Position numbers and translations under genes: made by a program | Shown here: one piece after another, positions 1 through 11,051 of the stretch | How the letters are laid out: each line of letters begins with the position of its first letter | Position numbering within the stretch: position 1 is the stretch's first letter | From: Panaeolus papilionaceus | Taxonomy: Eukaryota > Basidiomycota > Agaricomycetes > Agaricales | Length of the DNA stretch: 64,000 nucleotides | Assembly: GCA_015501605.1 (NCBI GenBank) | Contig: JADNRZ010000017.1 | Coordinates: 248,001-312,000 of the forward strand | Direction of reading: 5' to 3' | Notes under the pieces: generated by a model | Database searches by the model: none | What the model was told of the DNA's origin: nothing | The model's input: the letters and a program-made list of their open reading frames with translations, nothing else

Positions 1-440
1 GGCGGAAAAGATGTGGAAGAGGAAGGTTAATAAGGGAGCAGTAGTTGATGGTTGTTGAACATGACCACTAACCACCATGATGTTGGCCATGATTTTAGTT
101 ATGAACGACAACGTCTGCTCTCCTTGAATTTATCAGTCTACGATCTATCTGATGAACTGTGCCCATTGCCTTCAGCATAGCCCTGCACTCTCAGGATGTG
201 ATCACAACTCACGTAATCTCGGTCATTACAGGCACGCACAGCTTGGATACCAACATATCGCTCTCTCACTGGGACCCACCTGTCGATTCCCCTCCTTTCT
301 CTCTCTGAAGTCATGGCTAATAGGTCGATGAAGCGGCAGTATAAGGTGCGAATGGGATCTGATAACACAACGTGTTGCTTACTACTTACTTACTTAAACA
401 TACATGGTATGTAGGATGCAAGGGATTATGTGAAATTACG
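1..440. other. Intergenic, no gene seen
   Basis: No open frame here has homologue-like content. The stretch is the presumed promoter region of the first F-box gene. There is no clear TATA box, repeat or RNA gene. Confidence 0.5.
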
Positions 441-2843
441 ATGGACAGCATCCAAGCGCAAAACTAAACGCAAATTAACATCTGCAAAAACCAAAACTAA
501 AAAGGTCAAAGTCGACATCCAAGATAAATGGACCACACTCGTCGTTCAGCCCCGTTCAGCCCTCAAACTCACATCCCCCGTCCCGCATCTCCACATGTGC
601 AACGACGCACCGTCGGATGAGCAGGAGCAGCTCGTGCACACGGCCCTGGAGAACGCAGAGCATGAGAGGAGAAAGTACAAAGCGGAGATGGAGCGCAGGG
701 CAGTATGGGAGCTACTCAAAAGCAAGACCCAACCCCGCCTGCCTGAGCTCACCCATATCGATAAATACGTGGACGAACTCAAGGGCGTAGTGTCGCCACT
801 CCGGAGATTGCCCACTGAGCTCCTCCAAGAGATCTTTCTGGCCGGGTCCAACGAGATGCGGACGTACTTCCCGACGTCATACAGGCCCTCGGGGGCGACG
901 GATTGGCCGTGGACGCTGGCGCAGGTGTGTAGGAGGTGGCGAGACGTGTGTTTGACGACGCCCGATTTGTGGAATTATCTGCCCGTGCTGCAGATGAAAT
1001 CGCGGCAGCTGCCAGGGGAGAAGAGGAGGGAGCGGGATCGGTATGCGTTGATGCTGGAGAGGTCGGGCGATGCGCCGCTGCATGTGTCGATATCGGGGTT
1101 TGGCGTCGATTTGGTGACCCATCCGATTATTGAGATGCTGGTGGCGGTATCTGAGAGGTGGGAGACGGCGATTTTGGATATGACGCTTATGACGTTCCCG
1201 ACGCTGAATCCGGTCAAGGGGAAACTGGCGAGACTGAAGAGTCTGAGGTTGTGGTTGTGGTATAGCTTTATACCACCGACATTGCCGATTAAATGGGACA
1301 TGTTCTCTGATGCCCCCGTATTGGAGAATGTGGACCTTTATTCGACTTCGTTCAGCGAGGAACTGGTCCTGCCGTATCATCAGCTGAAATACCTCTTCGT
1401 GGACTCGAGCTCGTTGACGTTCCTGGATCTACCGTGTGCGGTGCGGTCGTTCATCACGAATACGACCCCGCTGCAGAGTCTGTCGCTGAACATGTCGTTT
1501 GATGCCCCGTTTTCGTCCCCCATCACGTTTCCGGATTTGAAGCGCCTCAAATTGACGTTTTATGGCACCCGCGCACCGACGACGCTGGATTCGCTTACGC
1601 TGCCTGCACTGGAAGAGCTCATCGTGGCATGCGAGAGCGACGTCATACTCTCCATCATACTCTCCCTCATCCGTCGCTCCTCGACAGCGTCGGGTACCGC
1701 CCTGTTCCCGCTGAAAAAGCTGCACCTGCAAATGGACAATGCGAGCTCGGATATTCTGATACCCATGGTTGATTTACTCCCGAATTTGACTACCCTTGAG
1801 GTGCCGTTGACGATGGATAGTGTGGAATTTGTGCAGAGGCTGGGAGCGGAGGATATCGAGGGTGTTATTGCACCTGATTTGGAGTATTGTAATTTTCGGG
1901 TCAAGTCGTTTTGTTTTCCGTCGCTTTATGAGGCGCTGGATAGGTTGGCGAAGAGGAGGTGCTGTGGGTTTGAGGATGTGGGTGGAGATGGGGGGGAGGG
2001 GAGAGGGGAGGAAGGGAGTGATGCAGCAAGTGAAGAGACCATGCCGTCGTTGAGGATGTTCAAACGCGTCAAGGCGCTGACGTTGCATTGCAAGCAGTTT
2101 CCGTCGTTGATACGGCATCAGAGGATGTTGGAAGAGAATAGTTGGACGGAGAAGAGCTCGAGGGGGATGTTGGATGATGTGCCGTCGACGCTGGGGTCCC
2201 TGGCGGAGAGCATATCGCGTGTGGTATCGGAGACGTCTGGGTATGGGATTGGATCGCCTTATGGTGCGCATGTGGTGGGCAGGTTGGGCAAGGAACAGGC
2301 GCTGGGGGTGATTAGGGAGTTGAAGAGGTGTAGAGTTGAGGATGTGGATGTTAAGGATATTTATGTGGGTTGGTTTTCACTCATTCCCTTCAAAGAATGT
2401 GCTGATGGGTTTTTCTGGGTGTGCAGATACCGCAAGTCCAACTTCAACTCCAGGCTTTGGAGAAATGGGTTGAATCAGATTCGACAAAGGTTAAATGGAA
2501 AGGCGCGGCGGGGATACTCAAGGAGCTGCAGACGGCTATTAAAGAGACTCTGGAGAAGTGGTACTTTGCCCTCGACGAATATAGTCCTCGGATTCATTGG
2601 GTTGTTATCAGCCATACGGTGCTGATGTATGTCCCGTCGGATGATCGTACGTTTCCCTTCCACCTCAGTTGTATGAAAAATGGTGTACTGATTTTTCATT
2701 CTTGTTGTTGGGTTGACTTTGTGCATCTAGCGTTTAGGTCTACGTCTGATTCTATCGACCTTGCAAGAGTGTATGATGCGAGTTCATATCTTAATCCCTT
2801 CCATGAGGTGTTTTCAAAAGGGGTGTGTTCAGATGATCTTTAG
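441..2843 (+). CDS. F-box protein 1 of a tandem trio, 5' end frame-disrupted
   Basis: Member of a family of large agaric F-box proteins, probably substrate receptors of SCF ubiquitin ligases. The F-box-like segment is near 'LSPLRRLPTELLQEIF' and is followed by the family signature VCRRWR...TPDLWNYLPV; the rest is leucine-rich without clear repeats. Exons by comparison with the two neighbours: start to 2364, 2427-2646 (220 bp), 2731-2843 (113 bp), with introns in phases 0 and 1. The start is abnormal. The ATG aligned with the neighbours' starts is at 441, but its frame stops after eight codons. The body frame is shifted by one base and its first in-frame ATG is at 595, which would drop about 55 residues but keep the F-box. 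Exon 1 is richer in G and C at third positions than genes 2 and 3. It could be a pseudogene, start at 595, or carry a sequence error. Confidence 0.75.
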
Positions 2844-3249
2844 CGTATTTGAACGATGCTGGGCGGATTTGTTTCATTTTAGCATAGATAATGGGTATTT
2901 TGTATGTTACAATTCAAATAGGTCTCTGACAGTCCCCAAGAAGTGGTCAGTGTATTGTCGGAGAATCGGACCGATATCCGGGTCGCAAACCCTTGCACAC
3001 CACCAGCCCCAAATGAACCTCAATGTAGTTTCTCCAAACCCTTTCAGTATGGATAAGTACGCACACAGATGTAAATGCAGGGCAAGTTGTGCATTGAGTT
3101 TTTCGATTGCACAGCCTGTGGCACATCAGGCACCAGCCACTGCAGCTGCTTCCACTAGGTTTGTACCGGGTATCAAAATGAATGGCTTGTCCGTTAGCAA
3201 GATATGCTAACCCTCTGAGTCTACAGCTCTGCAGTGCATAAATGCTGCG
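2844..3249. other. Intergenic between F-box 1 and F-box 2
   Basis: Short spacer. A possible 5' UTR intron of the next gene ends at the 'tctacag' just before its start. Nothing else is supported. Confidence 0.4.
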
Positions 3250-5514
3250 ATGGAAGACAAATCTAACTCGTTAGTCGAGACCAAATCAACAAAACTCTGG
3301 GCGCTGATGAAAGAAACATGGGCCTCATTGGATACATTCCAACATTCTTACCCCAAGCTTGTATCACCCGTGCCCGACTTACACTTATCCAACGACCCTC
3401 CATCGGATGAGGAGGAGATGTTGATTCGTCAGGCTTTTGAAGATGCAGAAAGACGAAAGCAAGAAATCCGGGACGAAATGGAGAGAAGGGCTACTCAGGT
3501 CTCACCACCAGAACTATTGCACATCGATAGGTTCATATGCGGTCTTCAAGGTATTTTGTCACCAGTGCGAAGGCTACCCCCGGAGATTTTGCAAGCAATA
3601 TTTATAGTCGGGTCTGAGGGACCCGATATGCGAACACCCTTCTACAAAATACGACGAGATTTCGAGAAATCCCGAGCTACTGGGGCAGTATACTGGCCAT
3701 GGGCAGTCTCACAGGTTTGTCGTCGTTGGAGACAAGTCTGCCTCGAGACGCCGACATTGTGGAATTACTTGCCGGTACTACATTTGACCCCGCTACCATA
3801 TTCAACTGCGAAGAAATGGGAAAACAGAGCGCTCTTATCCATGATAGAACGTTCACAAGGCGCCCCTCTCAATGTATTCATCGATACGTCGCTTTCATGC
3901 GCATCCGTCCATCCTATCTTCAATCTGCTCATCAAAGAGTCCCACCGATGGGAAGATGCAATTCTGAAATTGACCTGGTTGACATATTGGAATCGTTTCG
4001 ATCCCATATTAAACCGCCTACAACAACTTCGGTCCCTCCGATTGTGTTTTGGAGACGAGGATGTGCGCTCAGATCCCATCATATGGGACATATTCGCCAA
4101 TGCTCCCCGTCTGCAGCACATCGACCTTGAGCTTTACTTCTCCGACCTGCCGTTTCTCCCTCTTTCTGCATCCATCGTCCCTGCTCTCAACACTTTCATC
4201 AACAATCCCAACCTCCAGAGCCTCTACTTGAATACGTCGCTGAATGCATCTTTACCCTCTTCCATTATCCTCCCTCATTTAAAGCGCCTCACCTTAGGCA
4301 CCATGTCCTTCTCGTCGCGGCCCATTGCGCTCGACGCCCTGATTTTGCCTACACTTGAGGAGCTTGCCATTCAGATGGACTTGGGTCTCGACATAGAGTC
4401 GTCAACATCCGTTATGACCCTTGTCGTGCGGTCGGTCGCAGCTTCCATAGATGCGTTTCCGCTGAAGAAGCTGTATTTGAGGACCAGCACGGCAAGTTTC
4501 CTCACTCCGTTGATGGACCTGCTTCCCAACCTTCATACCCTGGAATTCCCTCTCACAGAACTCACCGAGGCGTTCACGCATCGACTGACGTCCACAAATC
4601 CAGCCGCCGTTGTCTGCCCCAATCTTGAGTTCTGTACCTTCCGGGTTGGAGAAATTAAGACTCCCGAATTATATGACGTTGTCTACCGTGTCGCGAAGGC
4701 ACGATGCTGTGAAAGTCTCCTCAACGGTCAATCATATATCAGGGTCCCATTCAAACGGTTGAAAGCTCTATCGCTTCGTTGTGATAGTGCCGACAGGCTT
4801 CAGGAGCACCAGCGGATATTGGAAGAGTTTAGCCTGTCTCATGGCAGGGTAGATTCTCTCCGTGTTGCACCATCGACGCTGGGTAATCTCGTCGAAAAGT
4901 TTGATTACCTTGCAACTCTTCCCACCCAGATTGGCTTTCAACTGGACGTTAACAGTACTCGTATGCCAAGCAGGAAGCATGCGATGGACATTTTGGATGC
5001 ATTGAGGGAGTGTAATGTGGATGATGTCGATGTTAGGGACATTTATGTGCGTTGCAACACCGACTTCTGTTTTGAATGCCAAAGCTAACCTTTGTTTTAC
5101 TCTATCCAGATACCGCATTTCCACCTCCATCTTCAGAACCTGATCGAATGGATAGAGCTAAACGACCAGAAGGTCAAATGGGATGGGGCGCCGGTTATTC
5201 TCAAAGAGCTTCAGAGCGCTCTACGAGATACCCTGGAAAGGTTTTATGCTGCATTTGAAGGACATACCTCGAAGATCCACTGGGTCGCCGTCAGCCCTTT
5301 TATCTTGATGCATGTTCCCCTTGATCATTGTACGTACCGACTTTGCTTTCTGCATTATTTATTTATTCCTTGTATTAATCGCGGCTGGTTTCTGTGCTTA
5401 GCATTCCGCTCTTCGTCGGAATCTATTAATTTGGCCAGAGTTCATAATATGACGTCGAACCTGAGCCCGTTTTATGATTTGTATTGTGAAGGCACGAGTA
5501 TGGATGACTTGTAG
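3250..5514 (+). CDS. F-box protein 2 of the tandem trio
   Basis: Predicted 709-residue F-box protein, a likely SCF ubiquitin-ligase adaptor. Exons 3250-5046, 5110-5329 and 5402-5514; introns of 63 and 72 bp in phases 0 and 1 at the same positions as in both neighbours. After a charged N-terminus with 'PPSDEEE' comes the F-box-like helix set around 'SPVRRLPPEILQAIF', then VCRRWRQVCLETPTLWNYLPV, then a long leucine-rich C-terminal region. Compared with copy 3 it lacks eight in-frame residues (WELVKTKS) just before the F-box. Closest to copy 3: their 3' flanks also match for about 280 bp, so these two arose from one recent tandem duplication. The cellular substrate is unknown. Confidence 0.88.
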
Positions 5515-6455
5515 TAAGTACGAGTTGACCAAGGATACTATTTTTTCGCCGGGAGTGTTTTGTAGATTTACATACACGGAAATTCCCACTAATGGCCTGT
5601 TTGTTGTTGCTCGTTAGCAGACTGTAAGTACCCTTCCCTTGAGTTTCGTTCTTTGTCAGAACCACAGAGCCTCATTATCGGGGAGCATACCCCAGAATGA
5701 TGGGCTTGTATGAAGGCACCAAAATCCAAGTTGTTGAGGACCCCCAGCTTCAAGTCTCGCTCATACATAAAACTTGAGAATTTGCCATCGACTAGCTTTA
5801 ATTCTATCGAGATTTGAGCACCTCACGGATACCGCGGGCCGACTCCTGAGCACCACACAGTGAGTGACCGACTCCTGGGCCTTCATCCTCCTGAATCCTA
5901 ACGGTCAACTTGACAACTACCAACATTCACCTGCTTATATTTACAAACTACCTGTTTTCTGCTGGTCTTCGTTATGGTTGTTTTATCTACGCAGCTTCTC
6001 ATGCCCCTCATTCATGACTGAATATAGTTGTGAATATACACCATGCGATGGAGAGATGCACTCCTAGTCGTAATCTGGCCTAAAGCATTGTTTTGCATGA
6101 TATGGGCAATACCTCCACAAGAGCTTTTGTTTTGGCTTTCGTGGGCGACGGGTTTGAATGGACGTTGGAGGGCGTGCCGCGTCTTGAAATAGATTGCTTC
6201 TTATCGACTCGGGGCGAGGCAGGATGACACACGCAATTTAAGTATTTGTACAAGTATGGATATGCAGTGGCACAGCCTAAAGTGCTTACTTATAACCAGG
6301 TCGTTGCTCATTATTCCCACTCAGCCTCCAGTACCAGTAGGCTCCTATATATCTTTGGTTCTAGCACTGGGTGAGTACGGTGCGATTGGAATCGACTTCT
6401 GATCATTCACTCTAACTCTCCTAGTCTACAGGCGAAAAGTACACAAAAGATTACG
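5515..6455. other. Intergenic; duplicated 3' flank plus promoter of F-box 3
   Basis: The first 280 or so bases resemble the sequence after F-box 3 (8808-9090), with shared words such as the 'accacagagcctcat' block. This is the downstream part of the duplicated unit. No gene is seen. Confidence 0.5.
6371..6431 (+). other. Candidate 5' UTR intron of F-box 3
   Basis: A 61-bp stretch with a good GTGAGT donor, a CTAAC-like branch site and a TCTACAG acceptor, lying 25 bp before the start codon of F-box 3. A similar TCTACAG lies shortly before the start of F-box 2. Seen by eye only. Confidence 0.45.
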
Positions 6456-8807
6456 ATGGAAGGCAATTCCAGCTCGTCAACAAAGACAAAGACAAACAGA
6501 CTCAGGACTTTGATCAGGGAGAAATGGGCCGCATTGGGCCACCGCCGTTCTCATCTCAAGCTTGTATCCCCTGTGCCGCACTTGCACTTGTCCAACAATG
6601 CACCATCGGATGAAGAGGAGATTTTGATTCGTCAGGCCTTGGAGGACTTAGAAAGGCAAAGACAGGAAATTCGGGCGGACATGGAGAGGAGGGCAATTTG
6701 GGAGCTAGTCAAGACCAAAAGCCAGGTAGCACCGCCAGAATTGGAACACATCGACGGGTTCATGCGTGGTCTGCAATACATTTTGTCACCGATACGGAGA
6801 CTCCCACCCGAGATTTTGCAGGCAATATTTCTAGTCGGATCTGAAGGGCCAGATATGCGCACGCCCTTCCTTGAACTCCGAGGAAATCCCCAGAAATACA
6901 GGGCCGTTGAGGCAGTATACTGGCCATGGACACTCTCGAAAGTCTGTCATCAATGGAGGCAAACCTGCATTGGGACGCCGTCGCTGTGGAACTATTTACC
7001 GACGATGTATTCATGTCCGTCAGACTACCCAAAGGAAAGGATCTGGGACAATCAAGTCTTTGCGTTGATGATCGAGCGTTCACGAGGGGCGCCTCTCAGC
7101 GTATACATTAATGCAACTAGTTCACTTCCATCCACACACCATACTTTGGAGATGCTCGTCAAAGAGTCTAACCGATGGGAAGAGTTGATCTTGGAAATAA
7201 CCTGGTCGACATATCAAGAATACATCAACCCCATAAGAAATCGCTTGCAACAGCTTCGTTCCCTCCGATTTTACTTTTTGGACGATGATCAACGTACAGC
7301 CCCCATCACATGGGACGTATTCTCGGATTCTCCGTGTCTCCAGCACATCGACTTTCAGCTGGATATCTGTGGCCAAACATTTTTTGCTCCTCCCTTCCCT
7401 TTCATGACCTCCGCTGTGCACACCTTCATAAACAATGTCAATCTTCAGAGCATCTCCTTGGCTATATCTCTGAATGTGGTGTTAACCTCTTCCATCACCC
7501 TTCCTCATTTAAAACGCCTTAAATTATACTATAGCAGACCTGAACCACCAATTACGCTCAACGCGCTGATCTTGCCCGCTCTCGAGGAGCTGATGGTTGA
7601 CATATATGCACCTGTGGGAGTCCAACAAACGGTCCAACCATTCATTAGGACCCTCATCGAGCGATCAGTTGCCGCGGCGAAAGACACATTTCCGCTCAAG
7701 AAATTGTGCGTGAAGAACCGCCGTGTTGAATCCGACTTCCTCGTAGCGTTGATTGACCTGCTTCCCAATTTACAAGCACTCGAAGTCCCTTTGACGAACG
7801 AAGGTTGGGGTATCGTACATCGGCTGGCATGCACAAGACCAGGGGTGATCATAGCCCCAAACCTCGAGTTCTGCACCTTCCAGGTCGTAGAAGTCCTATC
7901 TCCCTCTCTGTACAATGCCCTGCATCTAATCGCCGAGGTGCGGTGCGGTGCGAGTCTCCCCGCGAACGGGCGACCATCTACGTCGGATGGTGGGGATGGT
8001 GGACTGGCTGGGGAGATGGATATTACGGATGCAGTTCCATTTAAACGCTTGAAGGTCTTGGCACTTCAATGTCACAACTTCGACCTGTTCAGGCTACACC
8101 ATCGTATCTTGGAGGAGTTTAGTCTCTCCCAACGATCGGACGAGGATCCTCTTGATGTTGCACCATCGACATTGGGCAATCTCGCTTATTGGTTTAAAGT
8201 CCTTGAAGCTCATAACATTGGCATTAACTTCCGTCTCGATCTTAAACCCATCATGCTAAGTAAGCAGATTGCGATGGGAATTTTGGAAGAATTGAGGAGG
8301 TGCAACTTGGATAATGTTGATGTGAAGGACATATATGTATGTTTTTAATTTGTTACTCTGGACAGTTATCTACATCTCATCCCGGAACCAAACCTTGATA
8401 CCTTGTTCTAGATACCGCACTTCCACCTCCAGCTTCAAGCCTTGCATCATTACATAGAAGTGTACGGTCACACGGTCAAGTGGAAAGGGGCGCTCACTGT
8501 TATAAAGGAGCTACAGAGTGCTCTACGAGAGACTCTAGCAAAATGTTACCTTGTGCTTGATGCACACATCTTTGAGATTCATTGGGTGATGGTCAGCCAC
8601 AACATCTTGATGTATGTTCCTTCTGATCATCGTATGTACAAATTTAATTGTCCACTTTTTTCCTCAACTTATCGCAACTCCTTTCTGTCCATAGCATTCC
8701 GTTCGTCGTCGGAGTCTATCAAATTGGCCAGAGCCTATGATCTGACTTCGAAACTGAGTCCGTTTTATGAACTCTTCTGCGAGGGCACGAGTTTAGATGG
8801 CTCGTAG
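6456..8807 (+). CDS. F-box protein 3 of the tandem trio
   Basis: Predicted 737-residue F-box protein. Exons 6456-8336, 8412-8631 and 8695-8807; the last two exons are 220 and 113 bp, the same as in both other copies. The N-terminus 'MEGNSSSSTKTKT' is followed by a KLVSPVPHLHLSN block shared by all three, a short charged helix, the F-box around 'SPIRRLPPEILQAIF', the VCHQWR...TPSLWNYLP signature, and a leucine-rich C-terminal half. It is the most complete of the trio, so it is the best reference for judging the others. Likely an SCF adaptor; no substrate can be inferred. Confidence 0.88.
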
Positions 8808-9338
8808 GAGTTGACTAACGTACCAGTATTTTGCCAGGGGTTTTTGCATACTTATACACAAGTTTTTCACTAGTGATCTGATTTACTATCGCTCGTTGGA
8901 AGAAACTACACAAGTACCATAATCCTCCCCTTGCGTCTCGTTCAACTACCAGAGCCACAGAGCCTCATACTCAGGTAGGCTACCCGATATTGACGGCCTT
9001 GTATGGAAGCGTTACCCGAATTCGTAGGCAACGTGAATTCAAGCTGTTGAGGACCTTAATCCTTGGGTCTCGCTCACAAGACACGAGGACTTATCCTCAC
9101 CCTTAATTAGTTTGATATCTAAAAGTCCATCGTGAGAACATTTCGTCTTTCACTACAACCATCAACAACCATGTTCCTCCCGGAGATTCAGCTTGTTCGC
9201 TCCAAGTCCTTCATCTATCTATCTGTATTACCGCGAGAACCCACAACGTCGCACAAGCTCATGTCACACAGCTCGAAATCTTTATGCGATAAAATTATTC
9301 TAGCGAAGTCTTATTATAATGCAACTAATGTTATAATG
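8808..9338. other. Intergenic, downstream flank of F-box 3
   Basis: The first 280 or so bases repeat the 3' flank of F-box 2. The rest lies between the convergent F-box 3 and F-box 4 genes; no gene is seen. Confidence 0.45.
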
Positions 9339-11051
9339 TTATAGAAAGCGTCCCAGCTCTCCTGGTCCAAAGGTACATGATTCGGGGTCGGAGGCATCGA
9401 CGCAAAGTTGGATATCAAGGCCGTCCATTTTGAGCAGCGAAAGGAGATCCATTTCTTCGGGCTTGAAGCGTATTCGCTTGCTGGTTGTGACGATAACCTT
9501 TTCCATAGGCGATGCGGGGTAAGGCTTGCTTAATAGCAGCGCAGCATTGGCTAACGACCTGCGGCGCATGGGTGCGCGTGTTGAGATCGGTCCCCAGCGA
9601 CCACTGAGCAGGTCAACAAATGAACTGCTATCAAAAGTCGCAGCACCGGTGTACTCGAAATGCCGTAGATTGGGCAGCAAGCACCCAGTGAGCGTCCCAT
9701 CTTTTTGCTCGAAGTTGTCCCCTTGCATCTCTACCGTCTTTCGCTTTCGACATTTCCACGGATGCATGAGGTCCAGCATGAGGTCCGTGATGCCACCTAA
9801 TCGCTCTTCCCCGATGGCCGGATCCAACAACATCAGCGTCTTCAGACCCTTTAATTGACGCAAGCTTTCGATCAAACTTGCTTCCTCCGGCATTGTGCTC
9901 ACCAGGTGGAGCTTTTCCAATGTCCCTGTGCGGCCTGAACGGGTCAACATGGGCATAATTAAATCCAATGTCGGCTGCTGGCTTGGGACAGACACGATCA
10001 ATGTCCTCAGGGCTGGGAGGGTAACCAGACTGAATACACCGCGCAGCTCGATGTTGCTGTCAAGGACGAGCTCGAAGGATTCCAGGTGTTTGTGATCGAC
10101 CATGGGCAGAGTCATGCCACCTAGTGTCGTGACACCACGGTACATCTGCTCAAACTGAGCATTCTTTAGAGAGGTGCACTGACGCAGCGTGTCCAGACAT
10201 TCTGCGGCCGTGTAATATTCCCCTTCAAAACCTTCCAGCTGGCTCCACGGTAGATCCACATCGGCAGCGGCGTATCCCACCAGAGCAACATGCTTTAACT
10301 CGGGAGCATGTGCAAAGGTAGATATATGTGACATGGACGGACAGTTTTCGGATACCCGCAGGCGAATGAAGGTCAGAGCTGGCATGCGGTAGCGAACTTG
10401 GTTTAATGTCGCTTTCCAGGCATGCGGTACGATAATGTCCAGCCGTGCCCAGCGGTGAGAGTGCTCTGCGAACACCTGAATGACAGCCGTGGACGTGGTA
10501 TCCATCCAGGAAGATGATTCATTATCGTCATCATTATCGGTGTCATCCGAAGGGGGGAAATCTTCGAGAAGGGTGATGTCCAGTCGTCGTTGCCTCGAGC
10601 GTGCCAGCCATTCGCGTACGAGTTCGGCCTGTGCGAGTGAACGTTGCTCGTCGAGTCGTAGCTTGATAGTGCTCCACAGCTGCGTTGCGTTCCAGGCAAT
10701 GCCGCGCCACGCGCGACAAATTGTCCCTAAGAAAAACGGGGAGACTGCTCCGGGCTCCGTGATAATCCTGCCCTGATTTCCCCGCTCTCCAGCTTCCTCC
10801 TGCCGCCTTGGATCCTTGCCTGCTCCTTCCCTGTCCTTTTCCATCACGACGCCTTCTGCGGTTTGTGAACCCATACACGCAAATTCGAAGATCAAGGTCA
10901 GGACCTCTAATGGCAAACCCATCACCGGTGCGTAGCTGTTTCGTTTCTCTTTGAGCATCGCATGTCGCTTTACCAGCGCGACAATGGACTCTTGTACTTG
11001 TGCGATCTCGCTGTCGATATGATGTGAGGCAGGTAGCTCGATGTGTTCCAT
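9339..11051 (-). CDS. F-box protein 4 (intronless, different subfamily)
   Basis: A single open frame of 570 residues from the chosen ATG at 11051. The start MEHIELPASHH is followed by a short coiled coil (SEIAQVQESIVALVKRH) and then an F-box-like segment 'VMGLPLEVLTLIFEFAC', the usual order in agaric F-box proteins. The downstream signature is LGTICRAWRGIAWNATQLW, then a leucine-rich region. The frame stays open upstream with ATGs at 11276 and 11381, but the added residues look unstructured. It is not closely related to the trio at 0.4-9 kb and has no visible intron. Probable SCF adaptor. Confidence 0.8.
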   Translation of the reverse strand: MEHIELPASHHIDSEIAQVQESIVALVKRHAMLKEKRNSYAPVMGLPLEVLTLIFEFACMGSQTAEGVVMEKDREGAGKDPRRQEEAGERGNQGRIITEPGAVSPFFLGTICRAWRGIAWNATQLWSTIKLRLDEQRSLAQAELVREWLARSRQRRLDITLLEDFPPSDDTDNDDDNESSSWMDTTSTAVIQVFAEHSHRWARLDIIVPHAWKATLNQVRYRMPALTFIRLRVSENCPSMSHISTFAHAPELKHVALVGYAAADVDLPWSQLEGFEGEYYTAAECLDTLRQCTSLKNAQFEQMYRGVTTLGGMTLPMVDHKHLESFELVLDSNIELRGVFSLVTLPALRTLIVSVPSQQPTLDLIMPMLTRSGRTGTLEKLHLVSTMPEEASLIESLRQLKGLKTLMLLDPAIGEERLGGITDLMLDLMHPWKCRKRKTVEMQGDNFEQKDGTLTGCLLPNLRHFEYTGAATFDSSSFVDLLSGRWGPISTRAPMRRRSLANAALLLSKPYPASPMEKVIVTTSKRIRFKPEEMDLLSLLKMDGLDIQLCVDASDPESCTFGPGELGRFL

